Source of the DNA: Methylovulum sp.
Lineage (GTDB): Bacteria; Pseudomonadota; Gammaproteobacteria; Methylococcales; Methylomonadaceae
Direction: 5' to 3'
DNA: 8,679 nt
Assembly (NCBI GenBank): GCA_004299465.1
Contig: SCST01000486.1
Location: forward strand, 1 to 8,679
In this document: positions 5,252 through 8,679 of the stretch, one piece after another
Layout: each line of letters starts with the position of its first letter
How positions within the stretch are numbered: the first letter of the stretch is position 1
Program-made: the position numbers and the translations under genes
The notes under the pieces: model-generated
Databases searched by the model: none
The model's input: the letters and a program-made list of their open reading frames with translations, nothing else
What the model was told of the DNA's origin: nothing

Positions 5252-8200
5252 ATGATACGACTTAATGTTTTTTTAGGGATTAGTTATTTTTTGGGTGGTT
5301 ATTTAGGCACCCTGATAGCTATTCCTCCCAGCCATGCCAGCCCGATATGGCCGGCAGCGGGTATTGCGCTTGCCGGTCTTATCGTTTATGGATGGCGTGT
5401 ACTTCCAGGTATCTGGCTAGGCGCTTTTTTAATCCAGACGTATTCGTTTATGGATGTTTCCAGCGTAAAAACAATTTCCGATTCGCTGCTTATTGGCGCT
5501 ATTGTCAGCACTGCATCTGCGGTGCAGGCGGGATGCGGGGCATGGCTGGTCAAACATTATGCCGGCGCCGACCATGCGCTGATTATCGATGGCAGTATTT
5601 GGCGTTTCTTAGGTTTGGGCGGGCTTGCCAGTTGCATGATTTCCGCAACGATAGGCATCATAACGCTGTACCTGATGGGAATGGCGAATGAAGATGATGT
5701 GAGTTTTGGATGGCTGACCTGGTGGAGCGGCGATACTATCGGTGTATTGATTTTCACGCCTTTATTGCTGTGCTTTATTGGCGAACCCAGGCCGCAGTGG
5801 CGAGCCCGGATTAATTCGATTGCGTTGCCGCTGGTGATGCTTTTGCTGATCGTCGCGGCGTTGTTCTACCTGGCCAAGAATCAGGAACAAAAGCGTATAA
5901 GCGCACTTTTTGAGGAACGTATCCATTTGCTGCATAATGCATTGCAAAACGACTTTAACCGCACTATTGATATTAACCGGACCTTAAAAGCGTTTTTTGA
6001 CAGCTCATCGAAGGTAAGCCCGGCAGAATTCAAGACATTTACCGATACCATCTTCAGTACCCATAAAAACATCCAGGCCCTGGAATGGATACCGCGTGTT
6101 ACCGCCGAGAACCGGCTTTTTTATGAACAGTCCCTGGGCCCGTCTTTCGTCATCCAGGTACCTGATGCCACACAGCAGATGTATGCCGCCCCGCTTCGTG
6201 CTGAATATTTCCCTATCGCCTACGTGGAGCCTTATCAAGGCAATGAACGCGCCTTCGGTTTTGATATCAGCTCCAATCCGGCGGCATACAAAGCCATTCA
6301 AGCGGCGCGCGATACGGCGCAAACGGCGATGACGGAAAGGATTCACCTGATACAGGACCCTGGCAATGACCCCGGCGTCGTTGCTTATACACCGGTCTAC
6401 CAGGCTCATCAGGCCGTGGATACGGTGCCGCAACGCCGGCAATATCTGCGGGGGTTTGTCGCGAGTGTTTTACTCGTCGGTAATAAAGTCAATGAGGTTA
6501 AAAACCAGTTTAAACATTTGCAATTGTCATTAACCATTACTGACGGTGCTAACAAGCTCTTTAGCGAGGCGGCAGGCAATACGCTATTGAACCCGGATTT
6601 CCCCAGGCTGGAAAAAACCATACAACTACAGGTGGCTGACCGTAACTGGCAGGTGACTTACATTGCCAAGCCACAGTTTTATTCGGCTGAACTGTCCTGG
6701 AGTATCTGGTGGCTTATCTTAGGCAGCCTGCTGTTGGTCAGCCTGATGGGATTGGGTTTGCTGATGCTGACGGGCAGGACCATGCAAATCGAAGGTATGG
6801 TCAAGTTACGCACCGGGGAATTGGAAAAGGAAGTCGCTGAGCGCAAGAAAATTATCCGGCAACGCAATGACCATAACAAAGTGTTACAGGCTATCGTCAG
6901 CACTTTGCCGTTGGCGGATGTGCTCGAACTGATCGTTGCTATTGCAGAACGCATTTATCCTGACTGCCTGTGTTCCATCCTGTTGCTCGATGGTGAACAG
7001 CGACTGCGCCTTGGTGCCGCACCCGGCCTGCCTGAATTTTATAACCGGGCGATAGACGGCGTTGCTATCGGCGACGGTATTGGCAGTTGCGGAACGGCGG
7101 CCTATCTGGGCCGGCGCGTTATTGTCGAAAATATTAAGCAGCATCCTTATTGGCGAGATTTTGCAGGCCTTGCAGAACAGGCGGGATTGGCAAGTTGCTG
7201 GTCGGAACCTATATTTTCCTCGAAGGAAGAAGTCCTGGGCACCTTTGCCATTTATCATCGCACGCCGCATTGCCCGAGCGCGGCGATGCTTGATGAAATT
7301 AAGGATCTCGCCCAACTGGCCAGTATCGCGATTGAAAAAAAATGCTCGGAAGAACAAATCATCCAGCTTGCTTTTTTTGACGCACTGACCAATTTGCCTA
7401 ACCGCCGCTTGTTTTTTGACCGCCTGGAGCAGGCCATCACTAAAACCTTGCGCAACCATGCCGGTAGCGCCTTGCTGTATCTTGACCTCGACCATTTTAA
7501 AACCCTGAACGACGCCTTGGGGCATGACGTTGGTGACGAGCTTTTGATACAAGTGGCCAAGCGGCTTAAGGCATGCATCCGCGATGAAGATACCGTAGCC
7601 AGGCTAGGCGGCGATGAGTTCGTGTTATTGCTGGACGGCAGGGAAAACCCGGAAACATTATTTGGCCATGCCCTGACGGTTGCCGAACGGGTCCAGTCGA
7701 TGTTGCAGATGCCTTATCACTTGAAAGGCTATACCCATCACATCAGTTCCAGCATAGGCATTACCTTGCTGGAATCTGTGGCATCGCAGGGAATGACGCC
7801 GGGAGAGTTGTTAAAACAGGCGGATACCGCGATGTACCATGCCAAGCAGCGAGGCCGCAATACCATCAGTTTTTATAATGAAGACATGCAACTGCGCGCC
7901 GACCAGCGCTTGATTTTAGAGCAGGATTTACGTAGCGCCCTAAGCGACGGGCAATTTTGTTTACATTACCAGCCGCAGTTTGACGAAAGCAGGCGACTGA
8001 TAGGCGCTGAAGCGCTGCTGCGTTGGCGGCATCCTGAAAAAGGCATGATGTCGCCTGTCGATTTTATTCCGGTTGCCGAAGAAACGGGATTGATTTTGTC
8101 GATAGGCAAATGGGTATTAAGCGAAGCCTGTAAACAATTACAAAAATGGCCGGGGCTGCCGCATCTGTCCGTCAATATTTGCCCCAGGGAATTTCACCAA

Positions 8201-8656
8201 ACCCAGTTTGAGGCGAATATTATCGCTGCACTAAAAGACCACGATATTGCCGCCTCACGATTAATGCTGGAAATTACCGAAGGCATCATCATCGATGACA
8301 TTAACGATAGTATTGCCAAATTGCAGGCGCTGAAAAACCTGGGCATTGAAATTTCAATCGACGATTTCGGCACGGGCTATTCGTCACTGTCTTACCTGAA
8401 AGTGCTGCCTATCAGCCAGTTAAAAATAGACCAAAGCTTTGTCCGCGACATCGGCATCGACCCGAACGATGCCGTTATTGTTGAAACCATTATTTCGATG
8501 GCCAAGCATCTTGGTTTATCGGTAATCGCGGAAGGGGTCGAAACCGCCGAACAACTGCAATTTCTCAACGATAAGCACTGCAAAGGCTATCAGGGCTATT
8601 TTTTAGGCAAACCGGTACCGGAAGCTGAATTTATGCAACGTTACTTGGGTATCTAA
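5252..8656 (+). CDS. Membrane cyclic di-GMP enzyme: MASE1-CHASE-GAF-GGDEF-EAL
   Basis: A 1134-residue sensor that can make and/or break cyclic di-GMP. Seven hydrophobic segments (about 4-24, 32-48, 50-66, 78-100, 119-143, 154-177, 188-208) form a MASE1 sensor, recognisable by SPIWPAAGIALAGL and GIWLGAFL. Residues ~210-480 contain a CHASE domain (from ~LFEERIHLLHNAL through RAEYFPIAYVEP and GFDISSNPA), followed by a TM at 482-507. This odd/even count puts CHASE outside the membrane and the rest in the cytoplasm. Then come a short charged helix (512-545), a GAF domain (~546-698) with GSCGTA and ASCWSEP, a GGDEF domain (~700-870) with intact G786-G-D-E-F790 and inhibitory site R777xxD780, and an EAL domain (~890-1130). 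EAL residues present are E920-A-L, N975, E1007, D1037-D1038, K1058, E1094 and Q1114. The ATG at 5252 is the first possible start after TAA 5237-5239, but no Shine-Dalgarno sequence precedes it. It stands alone, divergent from tRNA-Leu. The signal sensed is unknown. Confidence 0.95.
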   Translation: MIRLNVFLGISYFLGGYLGTLIAIPPSHASPIWPAAGIALAGLIVYGWRVLPGIWLGAFLIQTYSFMDVSSVKTISDSLLIGAIVSTASAVQAGCGAWLVKHYAGADHALIIDGSIWRFLGLGGLASCMISATIGIITLYLMGMANEDDVSFGWLTWWSGDTIGVLIFTPLLLCFIGEPRPQWRARINSIALPLVMLLLIVAALFYLAKNQEQKRISALFEERIHLLHNALQNDFNRTIDINRTLKAFFDSSSKVSPAEFKTFTDTIFSTHKNIQALEWIPRVTAENRLFYEQSLGPSFVIQVPDATQQMYAAPLRAEYFPIAYVEPYQGNERAFGFDISSNPAAYKAIQAARDTAQTAMTERIHLIQDPGNDPGVVAYTPVYQAHQAVDTVPQRRQYLRGFVASVLLVGNKVNEVKNQFKHLQLSLTITDGANKLFSEAAGNTLLNPDFPRLEKTIQLQVADRNWQVTYIAKPQFYSAELSWSIWWLILGSLLLVSLMGLGLLMLTGRTMQIEGMVKLRTGELEKEVAERKKIIRQRNDHNKVLQAIVSTLPLADVLELIVAIAERIYPDCLCSILLLDGEQRLRLGAAPGLPEFYNRAIDGVAIGDGIGSCGTAAYLGRRVIVENIKQHPYWRDFAGLAEQAGLASCWSEPIFSSKEEVLGTFAIYHRTPHCPSAAMLDEIKDLAQLASIAIEKKCSEEQIIQLAFFDALTNLPNRRLFFDRLEQAITKTLRNHAGSALLYLDLDHFKTLNDALGHDVGDELLIQVAKRLKACIRDEDTVARLGGDEFVLLLDGRENPETLFGHALTVAERVQSMLQMPYHLKGYTHHISSSIGITLLESVASQGMTPGELLKQADTAMYHAKQRGRNTISFYNEDMQLRADQRLILEQDLRSALSDGQFCLHYQPQFDESRRLIGAEALLRWRHPEKGMMSPVDFIPVAEETGLILSIGKWVLSEACKQLQKWPGLPHLSVNICPREFHQTQFEANIIAALKDHDIAASRLMLEITEGIIIDDINDSIAKLQALKNLGIEISIDDFGTGYSSLSYLKVLPISQLKIDQSFVRDIGIDPNDAVIVETIISMAKHLGLSVIAEGVETAEQLQFLNDKHCKGYQGYFLGKPVPEAEFMQRYLGI

Positions 8657-8679
8657 AAAAGCTATTGCCCCGACCACGG

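Noticed and set aside
6884..7552. A 222-codon open frame on the - strand opposite the GAF/GGDEF part of the sensor gene
   Set aside because: Antisense to intact conserved domains, with no recognisable motif in its translation and no ribosome binding site noticed.

Overview
The window is about half GC and reads like a chromosomal housekeeping stretch of a gammaproteobacterium. The tRNA-Leu - tig - clpP - clpX order, the E. coli-like protein lengths and the large membrane GGDEF-EAL sensor all point that way. A methanotroph-type gammaproteobacterium (Methylococcales-like) is my best guess from the overall style, but no diagnostic gene is present, so that is inference only.

Layout. At the left edge (1-345, +) is the C-terminal third of succinyl-CoA ligase subunit alpha (sucD), cut by the window start. 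An 81-bp gap leads to a complete alanine dehydrogenase (427-1539, +). It converges on clpX across a 60-bp gap that holds a strong inverted repeat (1560-1589). The minus strand then carries, in transcription order from right to left: tRNA-Leu(UAG) (5074-4990) with a good sigma70 promoter and its own intrinsic terminator, trigger factor tig (4882-3581), clpP (3570-2926) and clpX (2874-1600). tig and clpP are only 10 bp apart and the clpP ribosome binding site overlaps the tig stop codon. lon, which often follows clpX in this cluster, is absent here. A 177-bp divergent intergenic region (5075-5251) separates the tRNA from a 1134-residue membrane sensor on the + strand (5252-8656) with the order MASE1 - CHASE - TM - GAF - GGDEF - EAL. 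All the catalytic signature residues I could check, and the GGDEF inhibitory site, are intact. The last 23 bases hold nothing recognisable.

Functionally, tig-clpP-clpX is a protein quality-control module: nascent-chain chaperone, peptidase, and unfoldase. sucD and ald belong to central carbon and nitrogen metabolism (TCA cycle; pyruvate + ammonium <-> alanine). The sensor protein makes or degrades cyclic di-GMP and is an independent unit.

I found no mobile element, CRISPR array or clearly novel system. The most interesting points are an unusual coenzyme pocket in the alanine dehydrogenase, the MASE1 + CHASE + GAF input stack on a potentially bifunctional c-di-GMP enzyme whose start codon lacks a Shine-Dalgarno sequence, and the structure of the divergent tRNA/sensor promoter region.
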